This document shows, in pieces, positions 1 to 11,172 of a stretch of DNA of 24,818 bases. This DNA comes from Silene noctiflora (taxonomy: Eukaryota > Streptophyta > Magnoliopsida > Caryophyllales > Caryophyllaceae), in contig VHZZ01000033.1 in the NCBI GenBank assembly GCA_009801015.1, forward strand, positions 88,956 through 113,773. Direction: 5' to 3'. Numbering within the stretch: position 1 is the first letter of the stretch; each line of letters opens with the position of its first letter. The translations under genes were made by a program, and so were the position numbers. The notes beneath the pieces are model-generated. The model ran no database searches. It saw nothing but the letters and a program-made list of their open reading frames with translations, and had not been told where the DNA came from.

Positions 1-2760
1 TCTCGGTTCATCTATTACGTGTCCGGGGTTTCATTAGGAGTTACCCTATACGATTTGAGCCTCAAAAAACATATTTTAATCCATTTTAACTTGTACTTCA
101 TTACTATCTGATATTGGTTTATCGCACACTGGCACCGTCAAATGTCCTCTTTTGCATTTGAAAATTTGTTTGGTTTCTTTAACTGACCCAAGAAATCATC
201 CGTTTAATTTGCAGACAATTTTATTTCGGGACCCTAAAATCCTGAAAACCGTGCATCGATTTGAGTCGTTCGGGTGGTCATAAATGGTCGTGTTTATTTT
301 TCTCTCGGTTTATCTACCACAAGTCCGGGTTTATTTCAGGACTTACCTTATACGATTTCGGCCCTAAACGAAAAGTTTAAAACCATTTTAACTTATACTT
401 GATTTCTGCCCCAGCCTATTTTATTGCTAATCGAAACCCTCAAATATAGTGTTGAAGTTCTGGGAAAATTTTGTGGCCGCTTTATTTGACTCAAGGAACA
501 GTCTTTGTGATTTAGGGAAATTTTTGTTCCGGGACTTTAAAATCCTGAAATCGTGCACTGTACCTTACGATTTGCGTCGCTCGGGAGGTCATATCGGGTC
601 ATGTTTCTTTTTTTCTAGGTTTTCCTACCACGTGTCTGGGGTTGCATTAGAAGTTACCCTATACGATTTAAGCTCAAACAACACGTTTTAATCCATTTTA
701 ACTTGTACTTCATTTCTACCCAATACTGGTTTATCGCATACCGACACCCTTAAATGTCCTCTGTTTCTGAAAATTTGTGTCACCACTTTATCCGACCTGA
801 GGAACCATCCTAGTGATTTACGAACAATTTTTTTCAGGGACTCTAAAATCCTGAAAACCGTGTTTTGTACACTTTGATTTGAGTTGTTCGGGTAGTCATC
901 ACGGGTCATGTTTATTTTTCTCTCGGTTCATCTACTACGTGTCCAGGGTTGCTTTAGGACGTACCCTATACGATTTCAGCTCGAAACGGCAAGTTTAAAT
1001 CCATTTTAACTTATACTTGATTTCTACCCTCCCTAGCCTAGTTTATCGTTTACCGCCACCCTCAAATATAGTCTTTTGCTTCTGAAAATTATTGTGGCCG
1101 CTTTATTTGACCCAAGGAACCATCTTTGTGATTTTGGGACATTCTTGTTCTAGGACCTTAAAATCCTGAAAATTGTGTATTACACTTCGATCTGCACCGC
1201 TCGGGAGGTCGGATCGGGTCATATTTTCTTTTTCTCTCGATTTTATTACCACGTGTCCGAGGTATCTTCAGGAGTTACCCTATACGATTTCAGCCTCAAA
1301 CAACAAGTTTAAATCCATTTTAACTTGTACTTCATTTCTACCCGATACTAGTTTATCGCACCCCAATACACTCAAATGTCCTCTATTGCTTCTTAGAATT
1401 TGTGTGGCCACTTTATCCGACCCGAAAAACCATCCCTATGATTTACGGACAATTTTGCTCCGCGACCTTAAAATCCTGAAAACAGTATTTCATATACTTC
1501 GATTTCAGCCGTTCGTTTGGTCATAACGGGTCATGTTTCTTTTTCTCTCGGTTCTTCTACCACGTGCCCGGTGTTACTTCAGGAGTTTCCCTATACAATT
1601 CCAGGCTCAAACAATAAGTTTAAATTCCATTTTAACTTGTACTTCATTTTTACCGGATAATGGTTTACCGCACACCGGCACCCTAAAAAGTCCTTTGTTG
1701 CTTCTGAAAATGTCTGTGGCCACTTTATCCGACCAGAGGAACTATCCCTGTGATTTACGGTAAATTTTGTTCCGGGACCCTAAAATCCTTAAAACCGTGT
1801 ATTATATATACACTTTGAGATGCGCCGCTCGGGAGGTCGTACGGGATCATGTTTCCTTTTTCTATCGGTTCTTTTTCCACGTGTCCGGGCTTATTTCAAG
1901 AGTTACCCTATACGATTTTAGTTCCAAACAACAAGTTTAAATACATTTTAGCTTGTACTTCATTACTATCCGATACTGGTTTATCGCAGAGTGGCACTCT
2001 CAAATATCCTCTGTAGCTTCTGAAAATATGTGTGGCCACTTTATCTAACCCGAAAAACCATCCCTTTGATTTACGGACAATTTTGTTCCAGGACCCTAAC
2101 ATCCTGAAAACCGTGTTTTACATACTTCGATTTCAGTCGCTCAGGTGGTCATAACGGGTCAGTTTTTTTTCTCTCTCGGTTCTTCTACCACATGTTCGAT
2201 GTTACTTCATGAGTTTCCCTATACGATTTAAGGCCCAAACAACAAGTTTAAATCCATTAAAACTAGTACTTTATTTTTACCCAATACTGGTTTATCGTCC
2301 ACCGGCACCGTCAATTATCCCCTGTTAGTTATGATAATTTGTGTGGCCACTTTATCCGGACCGAGGAACCGTTTTTGTGATTTACGGACAATTTTGATCC
2401 GGTACCCTAATATCTGGTAACCGTGTATTATACACTTCGATTTGCGCCGCTCGGGAGGTCGTATCAGGTCATGTTTCTTCTTTCTCTCGGTTATTCTACC
2501 CCATGTCCAGGGTTACTTAGGAGTTACCCATTCGATTTCAACCCCAAACAACAAGTTTAAATCCATTTTAACTAGTTCTTCATTTCTACCCGATACTGGT
2601 TTATCGCACACCGGTTACCACAAATGTCTTCTGTTGCTTCTGCGAATTTATGTGGCCACTTTATCCGACCCGAGAAACCATCTATGCTATTTACGGAAAA
2701 TTTTGTTCCGGGACCCTAAAATCCTGAAAACCGTGTTTTATACACTTCGATTTGAGCCGT
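1..2760. repeat. Left zone of the array with alternating A and B units (dimer repeat)
   Basis: Two unit types alternate. A-type junctions read like TTCGGGTGGTCATAA and lie at about 269, 887, 1512, 2140 and 2760. B-type junctions read like GCTCGGGAGGTCGTAT and lie at about 580, 1200, 1827 and 2450. Same-type marks are 618-628 bases apart, so the repeating unit here is a dimer. Two of the units leading into a B mark also share a private block (TCAAATATAGT followed by GGCCGCTTTATTTGAC) near 440-490 and 1065-1115. These units are visibly more diverged from each other than the central ones. Confidence 0.85.
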
Positions 2761-4020
2761 TCGGGTTGTTATAAGGGGTCGTGTTTCTATTTCTCTCGTT
2801 TCATCTACAACATGTCCAGAGTTGTTTCAGGAGTTACCCTATACGATTTCAGCCCCAAAAACCAAGTTTAAATCCATTTTAACTTGTACTTCATTTCTAC
2901 CCGATACTGGTTTATCGCGCACCGACACCCTCAAATGTCCTCTGTTGCTTATGAGAATTTATGTGCCCACTTTATCCAACCCGAGAAACCGTCTGTGTGA
3001 TTTACGGACAATTTTGTTCCGGGACCCCAAAATCCTGAAAACCGTGCATTATACACTTCTATTTGAGCCGTTCGGGTGGTCATAACGGGTCACGTTTCTT
3101 TTTCTCTCGGTTCATCTACCACGTGTCTGGGGTTATTATTTCAGGAGTTACCCTATACAATTTCAGCCCCAAACAACAAGTTTAAATCCATTTTAACTTG
3201 TACTTCATTTATGCCCGATACTGGTTTCTCGCACACCGGCACCTTCAAATGTCCTCTGTTTCTCATGAAAATTTCTGTGACCACTTTATCCGACCCGAGA
3301 AATCGTCCGTGTGATTTACGAACAATTTTGTTCCGGGAGCCTAAAATCTCGAAAACCGTGTTTTATACACTTCGATTTGAGTCGTTCGGGTGGTCATAAC
3401 TCATAACGCGTCATGTTTCTTTCTCTCTCGGTTCATCTACCCCGTGTCCGGGATTGTTTCAGGAGTTGCCCTATTCGATTTCAGCCCCAAACAACAAGTT
3501 TAAATCCATTTTAACTTGTACTTCATTTCTAACCGATACTGGTTTATCGCACACCGGCACCCTCAAATGTCCTTTATTGCTTCTGAAAATTTATGTGACC
3601 ACTTTATCCGACCCGAGAAACCGTCCCTGTGATTTACGGACAATTTTTTTCCAGGACCTTAAAATCTTGAAAACCGTGTTTTATACACTTCGATTTGAGC
3701 CGTTCGGGTGGTCATAACGGATAACACGTCATGTTTCTAATTCTCTCGGTTCATCTACCCCGTGTCCGCGATTGTTTCAGGAGTTACCCTATTCAATTTT
3801 AGCCCTAAACAACAAGTTTAAATCCATTTTAACTTGTACTTCATTTCTACCCGATACTGGTTTATCCCACACCGACACCCTCAAATGTTCTCTGTTGCTT
3901 TTGAGAATTATTGTGGCCACTATATCCGACCCGAGAAACCGTCCGTGTGATTTACGTACAATTTTGTTCCGGGACCCTAAAATCCTGAAAACCGTGTATT
4001 ATATACTTCGATTTGAGTCG
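2760..4020. repeat. Central A-type monomer run of the satellite
   Basis: Four consecutive units (starting at about 2760, 3071, 3385 and 3703) all carry the A-type junction; the B type is absent from here to about 10140. The units at 3385 and 3703 contain a small expansion after the junction, with ATAAC repeated (CATAACTCATAACGCGTCAT and CATAACGGATAACACGTCAT). They also share a CCCCGTGTCCG variant further on, so they look like a local pairwise duplication. Confidence 0.75.
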
Positions 4021-4627
4021 TTCGGGTGGTTATAACGAGTCGTGTTTCTTTTTCTCTCTGTTCATCTACAACATGTCTTGGGTTGTTTCAGGAGTTACCC
4101 TATACGATTACAGCCCCAAACAACAAGTTTAAATCCATTTTAATTTGTACTTCATTTCTATCCGATACTGGTTTATCCCACACCGACACCCTCAAATTTC
4201 CTCTTTTGCTTTTGAGAATTATTGTGGCCACTTTATCCGACCCGAGAAACCGTCCGTGTGATTTACGTACAATTTTGTTCCGGGACCCTAAAATTCTGAA
4301 AACCGTGTATTATATACTTCGATTTGAGTAGTTCGGGTGGTTATAACGAGTCGTGTTTCTTTTTTTCTCTGTTCATCTACAACATGTCTTGGGTTGTTTC
4401 AGGAGTTACCCTATACGATTACAGCCCTAAACAACAAGTTTATCTATTTTAACTTGTTCTTCATTTCGACCCGATACTGGTTTATTGTACACCGGCACCC
4501 TCAAATTTCCTCTGTTGCTTATGAGAATTTTTGTGGCCACTTTATCCGACCCAAGAAACCGTCTGTGTGATTTACGGACAATTTTGTTCCGGGACCCCAA
4601 AATCCTGAAAACTGTCGATTTGAGTCG
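4021..4627. repeat. Two nearly identical adjacent satellite units
   Basis: Units 4021-4331 and 4332-4627 share private variants: TTATAACGAGTCGTG, CAACATGTCTTGGG and CGATTACAGCCC. They look like a recent one-unit duplication. The second lost about 15 bases in its last third, where the run before TCGATTTGAG is missing (near 4612-4620). Confidence 0.75.
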
Positions 4628-6502
4628 TTCGGGTGGTCATAACGGGTCACATTTCTTTTTTCTCTTGGTTCATCTACCACGTGTCCAGGGTTATTATTTC
4701 AGGAGTTACCCTATACGATTTCAACCCTAAATAAAAAGTTTAAATCCATTTTAACTTGTAATTCATTTATGCCCCATATTGGTTTATCGTACACCGGCAC
4801 CTTCAAATGTCATCTGTTACTTATGAGAATTTCTGTGATCATTTTATCCGACCCGAGAATCCGTCCGACCCGAGAATCCGTCTGTGTGATTTACGAATAA
4901 TTTTCCTCCGGGACCCTAAAATCCCGAAACCCGTGTTTTATACACTTCGATTTGAGCCGTTCGGCTGGTCATAACGCATCATGTTTCTTTTCACTCGGAT
5001 CATCTACCCCGTGTCCGGGATTGTTTCAGGAGTTACCCTATTCGATTTCAGCCTCAAACAACAAGTTTAAATCCATTTTAACTGGTACTTCATTTCTAGC
5101 CGATAATGGTTTATCGCACATCGATATCCTTTAATGTCCTCTATTACTTCTTAGAATTTGCGTGGCCACTTTATCCGACCCGAGAAACTGTCTGTGTGAT
5201 TTACGGACAATTTTGTTCCAGGACCCCAAAATCCTGAAAACCGTGTTTTATACACTTCGATTTGAGCCGTTCAGGTGGTCATAACGGGTCACGTTTCTTT
5301 TTTCTCGGTTCATCTACCACGTGTCCAGGGTTATTATTTCAGGAGTTACCCTATACGATTTCAGCCCTAAATAACAATTTTAAATCCATTTTAACTTGTA
5401 CTTCATTTATGCCTGATACTGGTTTATTGCACATCGGCACCTTCAAACGTCATCTGTTGCTTATGAGAATTTCTGTGACCACTTTATCCCACTCGATAAA
5501 CCGTCCGTGTGATTTACGAACAATTTTGTTTCGGGATTCTAAAATCCCCAAAACCGTGTTTTATACACTTCGATTTGAGCCGTTCGGCTGGTCATAACGC
5601 GTAATGTTTTTTTTCTCTTCGTTCATATACCCCGTGTGCTGGATTGTTTTAGGGGTTACCCTATTCGATTTCAGCCCCAAACAACAAGTTTAAATCCATT
5701 TTAACTTGTTCTTCATTTCTACCCGATACTGGTTTATTAAAAACAGGCACACACAAATTTTCACTGTTACTTTTGAGAATTTTTGTGGCCACTTAATCCG
5801 ACCCGAGAAATCGTCCGTGTGACTTACGGACAATTTTGTTCCGTGACTCTAAAATCCTGAAAATCGTGTTTTATATACTTCGATTTGAGTCGTTCGTGTG
5901 GTCATAACGGGTCACGTTTCTTTTTCTCTCGGTTCATCTACAACATGTCCGGGGTTGTTCCAGCAGTTACCCTATACGATTTCAGCCCCAATCAACAAGT
6001 TTAAATCCATTTTAACTTGTATTTCATTTTTACCCGATACTGGTTTATCGCACACCGGCACCCTCAAATGTCCTCTGTTGCTTTTGAGAATTTCTGTGGC
6101 CACTTTATCCGACCCGAAAAACCGTCCGTGTGATTTACGGACAATTTTGTTCCAGGACCCTAAAATCCTGAAAACTGTGTTTTATATACTAAGTTTTGAG
6201 CCGTTCGTGTGGTCATAACGGGTCACCTTTCTTTTTTCTCTCGGTTCATCTACAACATGACCGGGGTTGTTTCAGGAGTTACACTATACGATTTCAGTTC
6301 CAAACAACAAGTTTAAATACAGTTTAACATGTACTTCATTTATACACGATACTGGTTTATCGCACACCGACACCCTCAAATATGCTTTGCTGTTTTTGTG
6401 AATTTTTGTGTCCACTTTATCCGACCCGAAAAACCGTCTGTGTGATTTACGGCCAATTTTGTTCCAGGACCCCAAAATCCTAAAAACCGTCGATTTGAGC
6501 CG
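4628..6502. repeat. Six-unit higher-order repeat, copy 1
   Basis: The six units begin at about 4628, 4960, 5270, 5583, 5893 and 6204. Each has private variants that recur in the same order in the next block. Unit 1 has GCCCCAT, GAATAATTTT and CGGCTGGTC. Unit 2 has CGGATCATCTACCCCG. Unit 3 has AATAACAATTTTAAATCC, TTTATCCCAC and AAATCCCCAAAA. Unit 4 has AAATTTTCACTGTT and CCACTTAATCCG. Unit 5 has CCCCAATCAACAAG. Unit 6 has CACCTTTC and CAGTTCCAAAC. Unit 1 is longer (332 bp), partly through a 17 bp tandem duplication of CCGACCCGAGAATCCGT at 4848-4881. Confidence 0.82.
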
Positions 6503-8353
6503 TTCGGGTGGTCATAACGGGTCACGTTTCTTTTTTCTCTCGGTTCATCTACCACGTGTCCAGGGTTACTATTTCATGAGTTACCCTATACGATTTCAGC
6601 TCTAAATAACTTGTACTTCATTTATGCCCCATACTGGTTTATCTAACACCGGCACCTTCAAATGTCATCTGTTGCTTATGAGAATTTCTGTGACCACCTT
6701 ATCCGACCCGAAAAACCGTCTGTGTGATTTACGAATAATTTTGTTCCGGGACCCTAAAATCCCGAAAACCGTGTTTTATACACTTCGATTTGAGCCGTTC
6801 GGCTGGTCTTAACGCGTCTTGTTTCTTTTCTCTCGGATCATCTACCCCGTGTCCGGGATTGTTTCAGGAGTTACCCTATTCGATTTCAGCCTCAAACAAC
6901 AAGTTTAAATCCATTTTAACTTGTACTTCGTTTCTACCCGATACTGGTTTATCGCACACCGACACCCTCAAATGTTCTCTGTTGCTTCTGAGAATTTGTG
7001 TGACCACTTTATCCGACCCGAGAAACCGTCCGTGTGATTTACGGACAATTTTGTTCCGGGAACTTAAAATCCCGAAAACCGTGTTTTATATACTTCGATT
7101 TGAGCCGTTCGGGTGGTCATAACGGGTCACATTTCTTTTTCTCCCGGTTCATCAACAACATGTCCGGAGTTGTTTCATGAGTTACCCTATACGATTTCAG
7201 CCCTAAATAACAATTTTAAATCCATTTTAACTTGTACTTCATTTATGGCTGATACTGGTTTATCGTACACCAGCACTTTCAAACGTCATCTGTTGCTTAT
7301 GAGAATTTCTGTGACCACTTTATCCCACCCCAGAAACCGTCCGTTTGATTTACGAACAATTTTGTTCCGGGACTTTAAAATCCCCAAAACCGTGTTTTAT
7401 ACACTTCGATTTGAGCCGTTCGGGTGGTCATAACGCGTCATGTTTTTTTTTCTCTTGGTTCATCTACCCCGTGTGCAAGATTGTTTCAGAAGTTACCCTA
7501 TTCGATTTCAGCCCCAAACAACAAGTTTAAATCCATTTTAACTTGTTTTTCATTTCTACCCGATACAGGTTTATTGAACACCGGCACCCTCAAATTTTCA
7601 CTGTTGCTTTTGAGAATTTTTGTTGCCACTTAATCCGACCCGAGAAATCGTCCGTTTGATTTATGGACAATTTTTTTCCGGGACCCTAAAATCCTGAAAA
7701 CAATGTTTTATACACTTCGATTTGAGGCGTTCGTGTGTTCATAACGGGTCACGTTTCTTTTTCTCTCGGTTCATCTACAACATGTCCGGGGTTGTTTCAG
7801 CGGTTACCCTAAACGATTTCAGCCCCAATCAACAAGTTTAAATCCATTTTAACTTGTACTTCATTTCTACCCAATACTAATTTGTCGCACACCGACACCC
7901 TCAAATGTCCTCTGTTGCTTTTGAGAATTTCTGTGGCCACTTTATCCGACCCGAGAAACCGTTCGTGTGATTTACGAACAATTTTGTTCCGGGACCCTAA
8001 AATCCCGAAACCGTGTTTTATACACTTCGATTTGAGCCGTTCGTGTGGTCATAACGGGTCACCTTTCTTTTTTTTTTCTCGGTTCATCTACAACATGTCC
8101 GGGGTTGTTTCAGGAGTTACCCTATACGATTTCAGTTCCAAACAGCAAGTTTAAATCCATTTTAACTTGTACTTCATTTCTACCCGATACTCGTTTATCG
8201 CACACCGACACCCTCAAATGTTCTCTGTTGTTTTTGTGTTTTTTTATGGCCACTTTATCCGACCTGAGAAACTGTCCGTGTAATTTACGGACAATTTTGT
8301 TCCGGGACCCTAAAATCCTCAAAACCGTGTTTTATACACTTTGATTTGAGCCG
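6503..8353. repeat. Six-unit higher-order repeat, copy 2
   Basis: Units begin at about 6503, 6798, 7108, 7419, 7730 and 8040 and repeat, in order, the private variants of the preceding six-unit block. The CGGATCATCTACCCCG mark is at 4996 in copy 1 and 6834 here, an offset of 1838. Unit 1 lacks about 20 bases after AATAAC near 6610. Length is 1851 bases against 1875 in copy 1. Confidence 0.82.
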
Positions 8354-8975
8354 TTCGGGTTGTTATAACGAGTCGTGTTTCTGTTTCACTCGGTTCATCT
8401 ACAACATGCCTGGGGTAGTTTCAAGAGTTACCTTATACGATTTCAGCCTCAAACAACAAGTTTAAATCCATTTTAACTTGTATTTCATTTCTACCTGATA
8501 CTGGTTTATCGCACACCGGCATCCTCAAATGTCCTCTGTTGCTTCTGAGAATTTGTGTGACCACTTTATCCGACCCGAGAAACCGTCCGTGTGATTTACG
8601 GACAATTTTGTTCCGGTACCCTAAAATTCCGAAAACCGTGTATTATACACTTCGATTTGAGCTGTTCGGGTGGTTATAACGGGCCGTGTTTCTTTTTCTC
8701 TCGGTTCATCTACAACATGTTCGGGGTTGTTTCAGGAGTTACCCTATACGACTTTTGTCGCAAACAACAAGCTTAAATGCATTTTAACTTATATTTCATT
8801 TCTACCCGATATTGGTTTATGGCACACTGGCACCCTCAAATATCCTCTGTTGCTTTTGAGAATTTCTGTGACCACTTTATCCGACCCGAGAAACCGTCCG
8901 TGTGATTTACGGACAATTTTGTTCCGGGACCTTAAGGTCCTGAAAACCGTGTTTTATAAACTTCGATTTGAGCCA
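8040..8975. repeat. Three-unit higher-order repeat, copy 1
   Basis: The units begin at 8040, 8354 and 8665. The first is also the last unit of the six-unit block. The second carries GGGTTGTTATAACG, TGTTTCTGTTT and CAAGAGTTACCTTATACG, and ends AAAATTCCGAAAACCGTGTA followed by GAGCTG. The third carries GGTGGTTATAACGGG and a CATGTTC variant. The same three in the same order follow immediately. Confidence 0.78.
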
Positions 8976-9829
8976 TTCGTGTGGTCATAACGGGTCACCT
9001 TTCTTTTTTCTCTCCGTTCATCTACAACATGTCCGGGGTTGTTTCAGGAGTTACCCTACCGACACCCTCAAATGTTCTCTGTTATTTTTGTGAATTTTTG
9101 TGGCCACTTTATCTGACCCGAGAAACCGTCCGTGTAATCTACGGACAATTTTGTTCCGGGACCCTAAAATCCTCAAAACCGTGTTTTATACACTTCGATT
9201 TGAGCCGCTCGGGTTGTTATAACGTGTCGTGTTTCTGTTTCTCTCGGTTCATCTAACACATGTCCGGGGTTGTTTCAAGAGTTACCTTATACGATTTCAG
9301 CCCCAAACAACAAGTTTAAATCCATTTTAACTTGTACTTCATTTCTACCCGATACTGATTTATCGCACATCAGCACCCTCAAATGTCATCTGTTGCTTCT
9401 GAGAATTTGTGTGACAACTTTATTTGACTCGAGAAACCGTCCGTGTGATTTACGGACAATTTTGTTCCGTGACCCTAAAATTCCGAAAACCGTGTATTAT
9501 ACACTTCGATTTGAGCTGTTCGGGTGGTTATAACGGGTCATGTTTCTTTTTCTCTCGGTTCATCTACAATATGTTCAGGGTTGTTTCAGGAGTTACCCTA
9601 TACGATTTTAGCCCCAAACAACAAGTTTAAATCCATTTTAACTTGTATTTCATTTCTACCCGATACTGGTTTATCGAACATCGGCACCCTCAAATGTCCT
9701 CTGTTGCTTTTGAGAATTTTTGTGGCCACTTTATCCGACCCGAGAAGCCGTCCGTGTGATTTTTAGACAATTTTGTTCTGGGACCCTAAAATCCTCAAAA
9801 CCGTGTTTTATACACATCGTTTTGAGCCG
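8976..9829. repeat. Three-unit higher-order repeat, copy 2, with internal deletion
   Basis: The units begin at about 8976, 9208 and 9519 and match the preceding trimer one for one. The first is only about 232 bp. At 9057 the text jumps from GTTACCCTA directly to CCGACACCCTC, skipping the stretch that normally holds the TTTAAATCC and GATACTGG landmarks. This explains the 854 bp length against 936 bp. Confidence 0.76.
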
Positions 9830-10859
9830 TTCGGGAGTCATAACGGGTCATGTTTTTTTTTCTCTCGGTTCATCTACCAAGTGTCCGGGGTTGTTTCAGG
9901 AGTTACCCTATACGATTTCAGCTCCAAAGAACAAGTTTAAATCCATTTTAACTTATATTTCATTTCTACTCAATACTGGTTTATCGCAGACTGACACACT
10001 CAAATGTCCTCTGTTACTTCTTAGAATTTGTGTGGCCACTTTATCCGACCCGAGGAACCGTTCTTGTGATTTACGGACAATTTTGTTCCGGGAACTTAAA
10101 ATCCTGATAACCGTGCATTATACACTTCGATTTGCGCCGCTCGAGAGGTCGTATCTGGTCATGTTTTTATTTTCTCTCGGTTCTTCTACTTCGTGTCCGG
10201 GGTTACTTAGGAGTTATCCTATTCGATTTCAGCCTCAAACAATTAGTTTAAATCCATTTTAACTTGTACTTCATTTCTATCCGATACTGGTTTATCGCAC
10301 AGCGGCGCCCTCAAATGTCCTCTATTGCTTCTGAGAATTTGTGTGACCACTTTTTCCGACCCGAGAAATCGTCCGTGTGATTTACGGACAATTTTGTTCC
10401 GCGACCCTAAAATCTTGAAAACCGTGTCTTATACACTTCGATTTGAGTCGTTCTGGTGGTTATAACGGGTCGTGTTTCTTTTTTTCTCGGTTCATCTACC
10501 ATGTGTCCGGGGTTGTTTCAGGAGTTACCCTATGCGATTTCAGCCCCAAACAACAAGTTTCAATCCATTTTAACCTGTACTAGATTTATACCCGAGATTA
10601 GTTTATCGCAAACCGACAATCTCAAATATAGTCTTTTGCTTCTGAATTTTTTTTTGTCGTTTATCTAACCCAATGAACCGTCTTTTGTGTTTTACGAACA
10701 TTTTTTTTCCGGGATCCTAAAATCCTGAAAACCGTGTATTATACACTTCGATTTGAGTCGCTCGAGAGATCGTACCGAGTCATATTTATTTTTCTCTCGA
10801 TTCTTCTACTACGTGTTAGGGGTCGCTTCATAAGTTACCCTGTCCGATTTCAGCCTCAA
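9830..10859. repeat. Right edge of the satellite with restored A/B alternation
   Basis: Junctions at 9830 (A), 10140 (B), 10451 (A) and 10761 (B) alternate with a 621-base same-type spacing, as at the far left. The unit before the last B mark carries TCAAATATAGTCTTTTGCTT (10622 on), which is otherwise seen near 1065. The final unit stops at CAGCCTCAAA, with TGTC following before the sequence becomes unrelated. In normal units CTCAAATGTC also occurs about 115 bases further on, so the edge may be an internal deletion between the two CCTCAAA copies. Confidence 0.75.
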
Positions 10860-10925
10860 ATGTCACGACTGGGTCCGAGAATTAAATTACACGAAATTCA
10901 CCCACAGTGATCACCACATACCATA

Positions 10926-11172
10926 TCTCTTTACTAATAAAGCTAAGTCATTTAAAGACTTCTGATTGATTCCCTAATTTAAGTGATTTTTTTTTTATTA
11001 TTTTTTTATTTTCTAAAATTGGCCCCACCACAAACTTGCCTTAGATTATTTAACATCATTTAATTCAATTGTTGTTTCTGAATTTGACGTCTAATTATCG
11101 TACTAACTAACCTATTTCCTATGTTATCTAAAAAACAACCCGTGCATTTTTTTTGCACGGGATTAAAACTAG
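10926..11172 (+). mobile_element. Short non-autonomous Helitron (247 bp)
   Basis: The 5' end is TCTCTTTACTAATAAAGC, close to the usual plant Helitron start TCTCTACTA. The 3' end has a hairpin at 11139-11161 (CCCGTGCA, seven T, TGCACGGG), then 11 bases ending CTAG at 11172. The base before is A (10925) and the base after is T (11173), as expected for insertion between A and T without target duplication. It carries no coding sequence. It lies just outside the satellite boundary. Confidence 0.8.

Larger units (their letters stand above)
1..10859. repeat. Satellite array, ~311-318 bp unit, about 34 copies
   Basis: The same series of landmarks recurs every 311-318 bases. In order they include GGTCATAACGGGTCA, TTTCAGGAGTTACCCTATAC, ACAAGTTTAAATCCATTTTA, GATACTGGTTTATCGCACAC, CCTCAAATGTCCTCTGTTGC, GTGGCCACTTTATCCGACCC, TGTGATTTACGGACAATTTT and GGGACCCTAAAATCCTGAAA. 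Counting from the TTCGGGTGG mark, units begin for example at 3071, 3385, 3703, 4021, 4332 and 4628. All copies are head to tail on the same strand. The array enters from the window edge and ends in mid-unit near 10859. Short reading frames of about 87 codons recur in most units but look like a by-product of unit homogeneity. I do not recognise the satellite as a named family. A subtelomeric or pericentromeric site is possible but not shown. Confidence 0.97.

Noticed and set aside
449..691. Reading frames of 60-117 codons scattered through the satellite as real genes
   Set aside because: They recur with the repeat period in all frames and both strands, lack any known domain, and are broken at random in diverged units. 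Repeat homogeneity explains them.
1..10859. CRISPR array
   Set aside because: The repeats are over 300 bp with no short direct repeat plus unique spacer pattern, and the DNA is clearly plant.
1..10859. Ribosomal DNA spacer subrepeats
   Set aside because: No 18S, 25S or 5S rRNA sequence or spacer promoter is visible in the window; the flank holds ordinary protein-coding genes.
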